Origin: Metellina segmentata | Taxonomy: Eukaryota > Arthropoda > Arachnida > Araneae > Tetragnathidae | Direction: 5' to 3' | Length of the DNA stretch: 64,000 nt | Assembly (NCBI GenBank): GCA_947359465.1 | Contig: OX375878.1 | Span: forward strand, 79,835,627 to 79,899,626 | Part shown: in pieces, positions 32,565-47,500 of the stretch | Position numbering within the stretch: the stretch's first letter is position 1 | How the letters are laid out: every line of letters begins with the position of its first letter | Program-made: the position numbers and the translations under genes | Notes under the pieces: model-generated | The model's input: the letters and a program-made list of their open reading frames with translations, nothing else | What the model was told of the DNA's origin: nothing | Database searches by the model: none

Positions 32565-35500
32565 CTGAAAAAGAATGTAAAATTATGACAATTTCCGGTG
32601 AACAAAACAAAACGTGAGACATAAGGAAAACTTCTTACACTGTAGGAAGCCACTTCGCGATCGTTGTCGACTTGGAAAGTATTATAATATACCTTCACTC
32701 CAACCATAGATTTACTGAAAAAGAATGTGTTCATATAACGTAAAAAGTCATTTAAAAATTCAACTGATTTAAATTTAACCCTCTGGGGGCTCACATGGAT
32801 TATTCCATCTTGAAACCTACAGTCATCCCTGTATGACTTCTAACTAATTTTGACCTTCTTGGCCAATATAATCTTTCCGAGAAATTCTTTTCTAAGAAAG
32901 GAGGAACCAATAGAATAGTTCTAAAAAATTCTATTCTACAGAATAAGCCAATAAAATCGTTCCATAGGATTCAGTTTTAAGGAGAGGACCATCAATATAT
33001 TTCTAACGGATGAAAGAATCCAAGTATTTTTCTTTAAAAAGATTATTTTCTAAGGAGAGAACCATCTGTCTTTTTAAAAGTTGAAATAATCTATAGATTC
33101 TTCTTTAGAAAGATTCTAATTGAAAGGAGAGGACCATCAAACTCTTTCTAAAGGTTAAAAGAATCCAAGGATTCTTCTCTAGAAAGATTCTACTCTAAGA
33201 AGAGGACCATCAGAATCTTCTAAGATTGAAAGAATCCTTGGATTCTTCTTTAGAAAGACGCGGCAATTTAGTCATTAAATATGTTGTGAGGTTAATAGAA
33301 ATTCCACACTACTTGCATATCTCGCTACGCTTATACATTATCTACGAACTACTACGAAACTACATACTACTATTACTAACATACTACTACGAAAGCTGCG
33401 GCACTGATATACGTCACGCCCTCCGCTATTAAATATCGTGTTGGAAACAACATTTTGCATTAGTCGCATGCAAGATGCAACGGAGTGCAGAGTTATCTGA
33501 TTTCGAGAAAGGTGTAATCGTCGGGTATCACAGAAATGGCCGATTCTTAAGGGACATATCTAGCGAGCTGAATGACCCAAAATCGACAGTGGCCTATATG
33601 ATTCAGAAATGGAAAGTGAGCGGTGGTTGTCGGAATGTGCTTCGAGTCGGCAGACCCACGAAACTGGGAGATAGAGACCGACGAGTGCTGTCCAGAGAAA
33701 TTCGAAAGAACCGCACCCAACCGTTGAACCACATATTCCAGGAGTTTCAAGAGGCATTCGGGGGTGTTGTTTCGATTAATACCATCCGTAAGGAAGCACA
33801 TCTGCTTGATTTTCGTGGTCGTGCTGCGGCCCATAAGCCTTTGATCACAAAGTCCAACCGCGCTGCTCGGTTAATGTGGTGAACGTGGACCGTAGATCAG
33901 TGGAAACGGGTTCTCTGGAGCGACGAATAAAGGTTCACCCTCTACCGTTCGGATGGCAGAGTCTGGGTTTGGCGTTTGCCTGGAGAACGCCTCCTGTTAG
34001 AATACATTGTGCCCACAGTAAAGTTCGGCGGAGGTGGAATTATAGTCTGGGGGTGTTTCTCCTCGTATGGACTAACACCCTTGGTCCAAATTCATGGTGA
34101 GCTCAACGCCGAAGCCTACTGCACTATTTTGGATGACAGTGTACTTCCTCAGTAGTGGTAGTTTTACGGGTTGGACCCATGTTACTACCAGGACGACAAC
34201 GCCAGCTGTCATGTTGCGAGGTCCACCATGGATTGGTATGCTGACAATAGGGTTAACCGAATGGACTCGCCTACCCAGAGCCCAGACCTGACCCATATCG
34301 AGAAACTCTGGGACGAGTTGGATCGCTGAATTAATGGGTGCTACAACCGTCCAAAATCGGCGAGGGAACTTACATGTCTTCTCCAAGCCGAGTGGAAGAA
34401 AATACCACTAGCAGTCATACAAGAACTTGTGGAAAGCATGCCCTGGAGGTTGAGGCTACAATTGCCACTCATGGAGGCTCTACCAACTATTGAATATGAA
34501 TATTTTTTTTTCTTTTCTGTCATAGGTGTTCAAATACTTATTGGTAGATAGTGTACTATATGCCTTATATGTGTTTGAAAAATATCTTTTGTCTCTTAAA
34601 GTTCAAAGAACTGAAATGTCCTACACTGGTTTCCACAAATTCAGAAACAAATGGAAAAATCACTGTAACTCAAAAGTTAAGAAGCTATTTGGATGAAATG
34701 TGGTGAAAATTTTTAAATCTTGTACTACGGAAAACAATAATGACGTACAAAATGGGTAAGATACATTTTGTCAGAAACATGCAAAAGACAAAAACAAACA
34801 AACATATAAAGTACAAATTAAACAGATAAATAAGAACGGATGTAACATAATAAAATAAGTACAAAGACATAGTTGGAAACCTCATTTGCTTTTAAAGTTT
34901 AGTCAAAAAGAAAAACTGCTTGTGTTCCAAAGAAACAGAATATCAAGAAAAGATCTTCAACAGTTTATGCATACTTGTACACGAGAATAACATTTTTATA
35001 AAAGTATTCAAGGTAAGATAACCATGGCCCATTTTTTAAAATTTAGATAAATCTACTGTTTAATTTTAGTCAGACAAGGAAAAAGATTGGTAATATACAC
35101 TGACACAAGAATCTGTAAAAAGAAAATCATTGTTTGTGAAACAAATCTTACAAAATAGAACTTTATTACTATCACCGTCAAAATAAGTTGCAAGTCTGTT
35201 AAAAACTTTAAGGAAACCAAATCTGTAGTTATTAAAAATAGAATATCCTCTTCTCTGTTCTATCTATGAATAAAGAAGTGAGTCGAAATGATTAATAAAG
35301 TTTGATCAATACAAATAAATATGATCTTACTCTCCAGTGGTATTTGTAACGTTATGTTTTCCGTTTTCAGTAGTAACTAATGTTCGAATGGCTTTTATTG
35401 TTCGAAAGTAGTTTTCATTTAGCTTACTTGAAGAAACAGTAGAACGGAACATTGTTTCTCTGCAAACAAACAAAATCAGTTAGATATCTATATGTACTTT

Positions 35501-38500
35501 GTAGATAATATTCAGCAATCTACAATACGAGATAAAAGAATCATTATTCACACATTTATTTTCCAAAATAAATTTCATTATTTAAAAATAAATCATCTTT
35601 TCACAATTGGTCCAATCATAACATTTACAAGAAAGGAATATCGAGCAAAACCTTTTACATCGATGCCAGATCTACAACTTCTGATTAAGCTTTCAGTAGC
35701 GAAATATACTTTATATAATAAAGAAAAGTAAGAAATGTACTGAAATAACTACTTTCATGACAAAACCGATAACTTCATTTGCTAATTTCATGCAACTTAA
35801 TCAGATGCCTTTCTGCAGTTAGATGTTTACTAACCAACACCTGACCAAACAGATTTTGCTTGTTTTTTGGAGAAATTTTTACCCCCGATGCGTCTCCCTG
35901 TTGTAATCAGTCCCCATACGTGCAATTGCAATGGACGAGATGTCGGGAACGCAATGATGGCCAGTCGATGTGTTTTCAATATTCTTAGACTTCATAAAAG
36001 TACATGACAAAAGCTGTTGTACTGTCACCAATGGCGATTCCATTACCTGCACCTCGTGCGACCATCAATTTTGATGTTGCACCACCACATCTGACCATTA
36101 TCACACTATAGTATACTTTATCGTTTCACGTTATATCAACTGAAATTTGGAGCAGGAAAAACGACTGAATTGATTCACATCTACTGTGAGTCACTACATT
36201 GAGTCAGGATAGGAATTTTGTTTATTAACGGAGCCTACGGTTGAAAGGGAATTTCGAACTAATACGAACATCTATGTTCTAACCGATATTAAAAACAAAA
36301 AACCAGGACGCATTTAACCAGTCTTGAGTGCAAACCACTAGGCTACCAGATAGGCTACCAGATTCAGCGTACACTTCGTAAAATCTTCCATTTGGGGAAA
36401 CAGTGCAGTGGATTCCCGCGCATGTTGGCATTGCTGAAAACAAGTTGGCTGATGCCCTGACAAAAGAAGCAAGACTTTTAAACACCAACAAAGTTACTCA
36501 TGTCACTCTCAGCGATATCAATTCAGTGGCTAGGGCAAAGCTCAACGATAGGAAAATCAAAATCAAACACCAAATCCCTGAAATCAGTACCAGTAGAACT
36601 CTCGCCAGCACACTAACAAGACTCCGGACGAGACACTTTAGGGGGATGAAGATTAATAAAGACAGGACAAGGACTTACTGCCTCTGCAAAAACTGCCCAG
36701 ACATAGAACTAACCCCCAAACATCTTTTCACCGGTCCCGCTATTTTGGCGCAATTGCAGCAAATAAGTGACAATTCGCGAGAGGACTTATATGAAGAAAA
36801 TTGCCTTAAAATCGCAGATGCTGTATATGGGACCTTTGGTCCTATTAAAATTTATTTTCTATCCATGACACGACACCAACCATCCAACCAGATCGGCTCT
36901 AGACTTAGAAACGTATCTTGGACTTTACTCCTATCGCCCTACAAATTTCACACTTCATGTCGTATTATGTCGAAGCAATCGATGTTAGTGCGCTAAACTG
37001 GAGAGTTGGAAATTCAAGAACCACGGTGTATCGGTTACATTGTGATAGTACAATTCAAAATTTTTACTTTAGGCTCACAATACAAGTTACGGCGATGGTC
37101 AGGTAGATATTTCATTTCCGTCGCGCTGGAGCAACACAACAGGCTATTGGACGGTCTGGGAACAATCCCCAAGGGAAAAGGTGCGAGGAAAACATCACGT
37201 AATTTTGAATCCCGGTAAGAAGACGAGGTCACACCTGAGCTGGCACCCCACTCTCCAAATTTCCATACTACGAAACGTGAGGACATTTGACTCCACGACA
37301 GAAGTAACGTGCGTCAGCCCCTCCCCCCCTTTTACATGACGGTCTTTGGTTGGATTAGAACTCGCAACCCTCCAATTGCTAATCCGTAACCCTTTTATCT
37401 ATCACCCAGGACTCCCACATAGTGGAAAAGGTTTTCCGGTACCATGCAATCGAGGTTCTAAGCTGAAGGAGGTCTGTCAAAGTATTTGTGTCCTTTGTGT
37501 GCATCCTTTTTTTCTAAGACCAAAGTTTATATCACATTCCGTGGATTTATGATAGTAATTGGTAATTTTTAATTAACGTCGTACTAGAGCAACACAACGG
37601 GCTATTGACGACGGTCCGTGATCAATCCCTTAAGAAACAGATCCGCGGACAACACCTCGTAATTTTGAACAACGGTCAGATGACGAAGCAACACCTGAGG
37701 TGGCACCCCAATCTCCCACACCAACCCAACTTGAGGACTTTCGGCCACGACATATTTAAGATGCACCTGCAACCACTACACCATATGCTTACAAACATCC
37801 ATTCCCGGATTCGAACCAGGAACCTTCCCCTCCAGAGGCTAACACCTTAAGAAGTTTAAGGTGTTAGCCTCTAGATCGTAAGGGCCATCATACCGGTTGG
37901 TAGGCGCATTTATGATAGAGTATAAGTGTACAAAGGAAAAGAAAGAAATTTATTGGTGCAAGATTAAACATTTATATATGTACTTAAATATATATTTTTA
38001 ATTTAATGAGTTTTTTTTAAAGTGGTCAGGGGGTGCTTGATCAACATCTAATAAGTACTGAGACCTTTCATATAACCTGGCACTAGGGTCCTTTAAGTAA
38101 ATTGGTTCTTAGGCCAGAACTGCAGATGGAGGCTGTCATTGAGATTTTCTTTGAACTTTCCTGGATTAAATCCTTTCCTGTGCTCTAATAAAATGTTACA
38201 CGAGTAGCTTTATTTTATACTAGCAAAATACCCGACCTTACTCGGTTTGAATTGGTTTACTCTAAATTGAAGACATAATCAAAATATATTCATTCCAAGT
38301 GGTCTTATTCTTGTGTTTTATTTTTGAGAAGATCTCCAAAAAGGTGAGGGGTGCTGACGGCACAGAGGCCTCACAAGCACCAGCCTTGGCCAAAGTGTCC
38401 GCAATCTCATTTCCCTCAAGTTCGACGTGGGAAGGAATCCACTGCAGATGAATCCGATGCGATATGGAAAGCCGTTTTAACTTGTTGAGTATTGACACTC

Positions 38501-41500
38501 CAACACTATCTCTCACACTTTGCAATTGGTCAAGTGCTGTATTGCACTTCTACTATCAGACAGAATCCATATCTCGTTTCCATGGGGAAGCAACACAAGA
38601 GATTCAAGGGCTTCATCAATGGCTATAAGCTTACTGCGAAATACTGAACAGTAGTCGGGATTTCTCCTCTGAATTCTTTAGTCATGGTCTTGCAATTTGA
38701 TGTAAATTCCACTGCCAGATCGATTACAATCATCTCTACTGCCATCCGTGTAAACCCGAACTGCGTCTCTTGGAATCTCTCCAATTCTCTCAAGAGCTAT
38801 TTGCCTTAGATAGGCAGGAAGATCTGTTTGTTTGTTCACATGTACAGGCAAGTCAGAATGAAAAAAGAAACCGTCAAGATCATCCGTTGGCTCAATACAT
38901 TGTGTCAAATGATGTGGTTCTACAGCACTTTCAACTAGATTAAAAGAGAATATTTGGCTAAAGGGACTATTTCTCCTGAGTCTCTGGTTATTATACCAGT
39001 CTTTGAAGTAGGTAGAAGTACGATTTTGAGAACCAAGTCCGCTGAGTTTGTTGTAGTATTTTGTTAGGCATGCACGTCTCCTAAGGTTAAGGGGCTGAAT
39101 GTCAGCCTCAAAAAGCACAATTTCCCTGGGACATGTGTTTCTCAGACCAGTGATGATCCGAGCAGCGCTGAGCTGGACCTTTCAAGTTTCTGAAGATTTG
39201 TAGCAGAGGTGCAACAGTAAATTGGAATTCCATACTCCAGGATGGGTCTGATTAGTGAGATATACGTGTTTCTAAGTGTGCTAGCATCCGCACCCCAATC
39301 ACGCCCTGAGATAAACCTTAAGATGTTGAGTCTTTTTCTTGCCTTCAGTACAAGATGATCAATATGTTTGTTTCCAAGAATTTCAGGGTCCAACACGAAT
39401 CCCAAATATTTTGGATGTTTATCCACAGCTAGTGGTTGACCATTCAATGAGATATTAGGATGGAAATTATATAGCTTTCTATTGGTTGTGAAGAAGCTAA
39501 CCGTAGACTTAGTTGGGTTGAAACAAAGTTTGTGGTCTTCAGAAAATTTCGAATGTCCTCAAGGACAAGATTAATGTCTCTCTCTAATTTCAACACATCA
39601 GAGTCCGATTTCCAAAGGACAATATCCTCCGCGAAAGCACCGACCTCACATTTCCTCTTGATGACACTCTCAATACCAGATAAGTAAAGTGAGAACAAAG
39701 TTGGACTCAGTACTGATCCTTGAGGTACTATATACATTCCCTTGAAAGATCCTAAAACTTCTGGAGAGGGAATTGTTAAACTTTACTCTGATATGCCTAT
39801 TTCTCAAGAAATCGTAGATCCATGGAAGGGCTTTTCCGCCAATTCCAAAAAGTTTATATAGTTTTATTACTAGTAAATTATTCCAGACTCTGTCAAAGGT
39901 GACGGTATTCACGGTCAAATGATCGACCATATTGGCCCGAGTGGAAGACAAAGGTTTCTGGACATTATAAATTGCTCCTGGAACAAGGGGCAGCTTCCTC
40001 GAGACTGGAGGAGAGCAACAGTCATTCCTTTAAAAAAATCTGGCAAAACTGACGGCACCCCGGAGAGTTATCGACCCATCGCCTTGATCAGCATAGCTTG
40101 CAAAATAATGGAGAAAATGGTTTGGAAAAGACTCACATTTCACTTACATTCCCACAATCTTCTCCCGGAGGAGCAATATGGTTTCAGAGAGGGCCATAGC
40201 ACTACTGATCAGCTACTTTACTTCTGTCAAAGGATAAGAGACACTCACAACAAGAAACCTACTAACCACACTGTTGCGGTTTTCCTGGATTTATCCAAAG
40301 CATAAAATTTAGAAATGTGAAATTAATTCAGAGCGAAAGAAACAGAAAATATCACTGCTCGCACGAATCTTGTTCATTCCCGTTCGTTTAAAAATATCGT
40401 CTGTCCCAAATATTCGGAAATCGTTTTCATTGCGCAAAGAACAAAAATAAGACTGGAAATAAATGAAATATTATAGCTGAAATTCCATAAAAAAATAATT
40501 ATTTGAAGAATAATTACTTTTCCAGCAGTACTGGTAAAGCAATCGAAGTAATCGTAATATTCAATATACATTCCAATTTTTCCAAAACTACTAAATAATG
40601 GTTGATTTAAGTATACTTTCTTAGGTGTTTTAGCATGAAACTCAACTAAATATAACAATAAAGAAATGTTTGATATTGCATTCACTAAACTAATAAATAA
40701 TATATAAAATAAAATACATTAAAATCAAATATCTGGAATAAAATTAATGTGATGCCTGCACAAACACACAAAATCGAACATAGAACAGAAAGACGGACAA
40801 ACAGACTTTCGAAACCAATTCCACTCACTAAATGAAGATAAGTACTCACTGTATGCAAATTTCCATGAAAATATATTAAACCGCGTGGACGTGTATAGGG
40901 CACAACATACAGACAGACAGACTGACGGACAGACAGACACCAAACGCGAAAATGGTGGATTCGGCATCAGAAGGGTCCAAAACGGATAGAAAACTTGAAA
41001 TGGGTCGAAAATATTGAATGTACAAACAAACACTCCATTCTTATTTATATCGATAAAAACTTTCTTTTGAATACAATTCACCAACCACTCTTGTTATTAG
41101 TACAGCATTGTGACCCCTGTAGTTACTATCCAAAAAGATTTGCGTGTGCGCCTGCATTTTTTCCACTGTCATGCAAATTTAATGATGTAATTTTGGCTGA
41201 CTTAGTAAACTTAATCTTTAGAAATATTTTCACTTTCATTTTAATATTAGAACACATGAGGATAAAAAACATTTTCTACATAATATGCTATAAAAACTTA
41301 CTTGCAAGGAGGGTCACATCCACATAAAATCTTTCCTTTTTCGATTTCTGTTATAACTTTGTTCATGCATTGATCTAGAAAAGCAAATATACATTGAAGT
41401 TATGGTATACGTTCATCTGAAAGAAGTCGTGCAAAGTATTGCGCAATTGTAATATTTTGATATCCAGTTTGAAACTTGACATTAATTGTAGTGGAATAAA

Positions 41501-44500
41501 CTTTGTCATCCTGTAACACAAAACCTAAAATACCATCTCTAACCTTTAACCTGAAACCGCCAACACTATAACTATGAAACTTACGACTATCAGTACTATA
41601 AAACTATGTAAAATCTTATGTTGTGTGATTAAAGAAAAAATAAGGCTGAAGAATCTGTGTTGTGTTTACATCTCACTGAGGAATAGGGTTACATGGCGTT
41701 TCCTTGTCCACAACGTTTTTCCACTGCATGTCTGGGGTACTCAAAAAGACAATGCCCTTTCATCGGTACTTTTCGAAAGGATGAGTGAGCAATAAAACCC
41801 TAAGTAGTACACCCTCTTGCAAATAGTCAGAATAGTACATGCAATTCAATTTGGGAAAGTGTCGCTTTCGTACCGCATGCTCCTATCTTGTATAGTACAT
41901 CATCTGTGAAAGTAATGTCTTTTGTATGGTTCTCTGTGATGTCACTGAACTGTCGTACTATTTTGTAGACTGTGTCCTCTAGAAAATAGGAGGGGTTAAA
42001 AAAAAACAGAATTGACCTGTGGAAAGTGGATTTGCTGGCATTGATCATGAGCATTTTTTATGAATCAAATATGAATTCAAGCATTTATTATGAATCTGGG
42101 ATTCAATGGAGGTTTGAGCCGCCAAAAGACAATTACAGTTTTAGTGCTAACGGAAAGAGATCTTTTTGATGGCAGGACGTGTTATCTGTGATGAACGTGC
42201 TTCTCGAAAGTGGAGGTTGTAATATCCTGAGACCTCGTAGCATAGTCGCCCTCGGCCAATACCTTCTATAGACGAATGGGTATTGGCCACTGTATAGGAG
42301 ATGCTATAGGCCCACTCCAGCAGTGATCGACGACACTCTAGCCCCAAACCAAGAGACCACAAGTCGGCGAGTAGTACTGCTCACCTAAAAACTTTGCTAT
42401 GAATTTGCCTTCGACCCCTCATAACAATTTAACAAACTGACACGAAAATACAGCATGGCAGCTCAACTGTGCTCTAAACAGAAAAATGAGATTATTCTCC
42501 TGGATTGTAAATATGCTTGTAATTGATTGCCTATAGACTATGTACAAGAATTCTAATAACATTGTCTTGAATTCAAAATTAAAAGGTTATAGTGTTGAAT
42601 TGAGATAGTAATTACCAGAACACAGTGCAAGTACAGTATCTATGAGTTGCATTAAATTATTTATTTTCTTATAGTTTCTAAAAACGTTTTTTTTTTTTTT
42701 TTTTTTTTTTTTTTGTTACGAGGATAAATCATTAAATTTGATGGTTTAGTTAGGATCTTAACGTTAACTACTTCAGTTAATTGTATGAAATGAGCTAAGT
42801 CGTTTATGTACTATTTGTTTTATTTTTACTGATGTGCTTACCTATAAAATATATTTCGTAATAACATCACAAAGTTTTTATAGCTAACTACACCACAGAA
42901 AAGTGCAGGTGCTATTGTTCTCGGAAACTTTAAAATATTCATGGAAGACCACGTAATGCAACACACGTAATACGTGTATGTACATATATATATCATTACG
43001 TAACTCATACGTGTATATACGTGTATCATACGTGTATATATCATTACGTAACTCATTTATTAATTGCGTAACATAAGACGGGATGTTTCTTTTTTATAGT
43101 ATTTTTGTTTGAATGGTTTTTCAACGTGAATTGTTCTTTAGTCCTGGGTTTTAATTTAAAATAACATAATTCTCCTTTCAGCAAACCTGAAAGTAATTTT
43201 GAAATCTAATTATTCTTTATGTATCCAACAATTCTAATGGAGAATAGAATGATTATCTCTCTCCCCTTCTCTCTATATTCTACCTTTCTTAATTAAAGCA
43301 GTAATATTAATATTTTGTTATATTCTTTACGGATAAAAATATGTTCTTCTGTATGTATTTCTCATGATATATGTATTTCTCACGTTAATTACATTTTGTG
43401 CACATGATATTACTGTGAAAATTTTACCATTAAAATATTTTTTTTTGTGGCTTTGGGGAACGTTTTTTACATACGCTAGTGTACGTACAATAGTGATTTA
43501 AAATGATAATTTTAATAATTATATTTATTGAAATTATATACATGCTTTTTATATACGTATAATGCAATTATATAAATACTTTTATTCTCGTTACATAAAA
43601 TAAAATTGCAATCTGCTAAATACGCAGAGAATCTAAAGCCGCAATGTTACCCTTTCCGTATTCTTTATTCGTTTAAAATCTAGAATTACATGAATTTAAT
43701 TTAATAATTTAAAAATAAATTTCATTTAGGATACATTTAAACGTAAGGAGATTTTGAGCACTGACGTTTCGTATTGAGGAATTGAACAAAAATGATTAAC
43801 AGTCAGCATCAAAAGTTTAGATTCTAAGGAAGAGTTAAAATTTGAATAAAAGTTAGAGCTTTAAATTCTTAGAATTTCACAGCAATTTGGAGCTTTTGAT
43901 TGATTCTAAAACTTACAAAACATGTTTTACATAAAGTTTGTGATTTTGATTTGAACTATAACATATGTTGTGCCTAAACTTTCGGTACAAAATAATTCGA
44001 ATATATTCCTTACGTGTTCTAAGAAATATGAGAGGTAGTCTTAATTTAGTTATGCTAATAATGTGTGTATATCACACTTCCACTGCAAGATTTTTATAAC
44101 TCAAAAAGATCGACTTTGAGTTTTTGTAGTATTACGAGTGCCCCCGTAGTTTCTGTAAAATTTTCGTAACTCGAATCTTGAAAATGTCAGACCAATGTCG
44201 ACCAACAGTCTAGTATTCACAGAGGCTTTGAAACTTTTAAAATGCCACTCCAGGAAAAATGCACTTTTTGAACTGTAACACTTTTGCAGTGGGAATGCAA
44301 GAAGAGCGCATTGATATCTTTTTTAAACTTCACCTTATATAAGTTTAAATCAATGCAGTCGCAAACTGTGCACTTTTTTTTACAAAACTAATGAAGGGCT
44401 TACACTGCTCTGAATTTGAAATATCACAGAAAGCGTATCGTGTTGTTGTCTTCAGAAGCACTGACCCTCTCAGATATTGCCTTCTTGTGCACTCGCATCT

Positions 44501-47500
44501 TTTAGTCAAATGGCGATGACGACAATCCTTTTCGCATCCCTAAAACGAAACGAAAAATATCGTACAAATTTCATAGATTAACTGTGCACTGTTTTAATAT
44601 CAAATTGAGTTTATATGACTGTGGAATTTGGTAGGAATACTTTAAAATATTGTTACAGTTAATGGAATAAAGTCATGCGACAATCGGAAGCTTCTGTCAC
44701 ACTTGTAACGCTGATATTAAGGAGGAAACACGGAATGATCAGTAAAAACGAATATTTAATCATTCACTCTTATGAGGTATATCAAAATATGTGGGTTGAT
44801 GTGACTAAGACATGATATGGCGTTGAAATGAGGATGAAAACAGAAGAGTTACAACAGTTTTCGAAGTACTGAAAAGTAAATATATGAAATGTGGAGTAAA
44901 TATATTATTTATTTGAAATGAATTTACTGTTATTGAAAATCATATGGATAATTTATTACAGCATTTACACATCAATGATGAATTTAACACAGGATATAAA
45001 AGCGGATATTCGAGTTAACAGAATTAGCTTAGATTATCAGGAGTTAATAGTACGAAAGCAACAATTATGCATCGAGAAATATTTGAGCAATAAGCTTCAA
45101 TTATTTGTGAAAACAACTTGGGTAGCAAGGTTGCGTTTAAAAATGAAGATAAAAACAAGCAACAAAAATTAGGAATGTCTTTAGCATGGTATAAATGGAC
45201 TTGAAAAAATTCAGGTTAAAGGGGTATAGTCTAAAGTAGGTATGACGTAAATGATCGAAGTATAGTTGCTTGATTGGGTTTCATGGGTTATATTTGGCCA
45301 TAATACGCCAAGCACAATACAGACACACAAGACAGTTGATGACATACACACAAGGATGGTTTTACTGTAATGAAAGAGAGATATACAGACAGAGACGAAT
45401 TCAACGTTACACATGTTATGGGAAGGGTGAACTGAAATTGAGGAGCATGGATAAGTTCGATAGTTTTTAAATCCTACAACTCTCTCTCTCTCTCTCGCGC
45501 GCGCGCAATTGGTTAATGCAGTTGGCATAGATTGCAGAATGGACATGGACGAATTGAACATGGTTCAATTCCTGGTTCAAGTAGGTCCATGGTTCAAGAT
45601 CGTTGCTGATAGTTTTTTGAAGCTATAAGACCGACATAAGGAGTTGTCTTTAAAAAATATTGGTGTCAGATCGATGTTGTTTAAAATATTGATGGAAGTT
45701 GCAATGATCTCAATGATTATCTCACCAGAATTGAATATTGGGACGGAATTCCCATTGATGTGATGAATTCACTTTTCTTCATGCATGTTCCCCACGGTTC
45801 TCCCAGTCTGGTAGTCTTAGCGAGTGTCACCTCCACAGCAGACATATCTAAAGGCCTGATGTTAGTGCCGTACTCCGCAACGAAAGGTAGATCGTGTGGG
45901 TCGTGAATGACCACTCGGACTCCTATTTCACGAGTCAGAAGCTCTACTTTTTGCCGAGCTGTGACGTGAAGAATTATTTGAAGACCTATGGAAGAAAGTT
46001 TGTTATATACGGGAAACTTAACCAAAAATTAACCTCCTAATATTTTACTATCATCCTCAGATAAGTCAAGATTCTTAGAATTGTAGTAATAAGTGGAAAA
46101 ATAATGCCTACAATCTCAGTCTATCAAAACGTACTTCAAGGTTGAGATTCGTTGCACTGTTACATATACACTCTATAACAAAAAAAAAATCGACTCACCA
46201 AGAAGGAATCATCCGAATGCTTTGAAATTTCGTATGCAGAAATGTTTTGACCAAATATGCAAATGATTAAAATTTGGTGTCCAATGAATGAATAGTACGA
46301 TCTCCAGCGCATCGGAACTGCGCATCCAGCAGATGTATATGTTACCGTTAAAGTATGAAATCCGTTATTTTATAGAATACCTAGTTATTCCATGAAATAA
46401 CTGATCGTGTCCGTTAAAGTGTAAAACTCTCTTGTATTTCATGGTTTAACTAGTTATTTCATAGAATAATGATCTGCAGCCCGTTAAAGTGTAAAATAAT
46501 CTATATCATATATCTTGTTGTTTGGTGCCCCATGTATATTGCAGTCGGACAATGGAAGAGAATTTCGTAACAAACTTATTGATGACTTAAAAGTAACTTG
46601 GCCAGAGCTTAAGATCGTGCATGGCAAACCAATACATAGCCAAAGCCAAGGCAGTGTTGAGAGAGCCAATCAGGACATAGAAATTGCGTTGACGACTTGG
46701 ATGCAAGACAACCAGTCAACTTCGTGGAGTAACGGGTTAAAATTTATCCAGTTTATGAAGAACAGAGCGTTCCATTCTGGTATTAAAAGGTCCCCCTACG
46801 AGGCTATGTTTGGTTGCGCAGCTAGAGTTGGACTGTCAACAACTGCCATTCCGAAGGAAGCACTTAATTCGTTGGTCGACGAAGATCAATTACAACATAC
46901 TTTGACTGCAATGAATGTTTCTTCTCAACCTGATAATGAAAAAGTAGTTGAACAAACAAAAGTAGTTGATAATGAAAACTTGTTGTAACAAATGATTTTA
47001 TGGTACGTTTCCATAAATACCATTTATACGCTGCATAAATTAGATAAATTGCTTCTTTTTCATTTTAATTGTCTATCAATAGTTTAATTTCATTTTAGAT
47101 AAATTGTCTATTTTACACTTTAACTGTCTTTCATTAGTTAATTTATAGAATACCTAGTTATTTCATAGAATAACTAGTTAAAGTGTCAAATTAATAACAT
47201 ATTACACACTTAAACGGACACGATCAGTTATTTCATGGAATAACTAGGTATTCTATGAAATAACTGCATTATATACTTTAACGGTAACATATATAAGGAG
47301 ATGTTCTTGAACTGTTGTTAAAAATTTCTGCTGCATTGCGATTTAGGATACCTTTCAACGACAGAAAAAATGCCTCGCAGCAGGATTCGAGATCATTACG
47401 AGCAACTTTCAGAGTTTGAAAGAGGTCGTATCATTGGATTGAAAGAGGCAGGTTGGGCAAATCGGAGAATCGCTCGTCATGTGAGTCGAAGCGATGCGGC

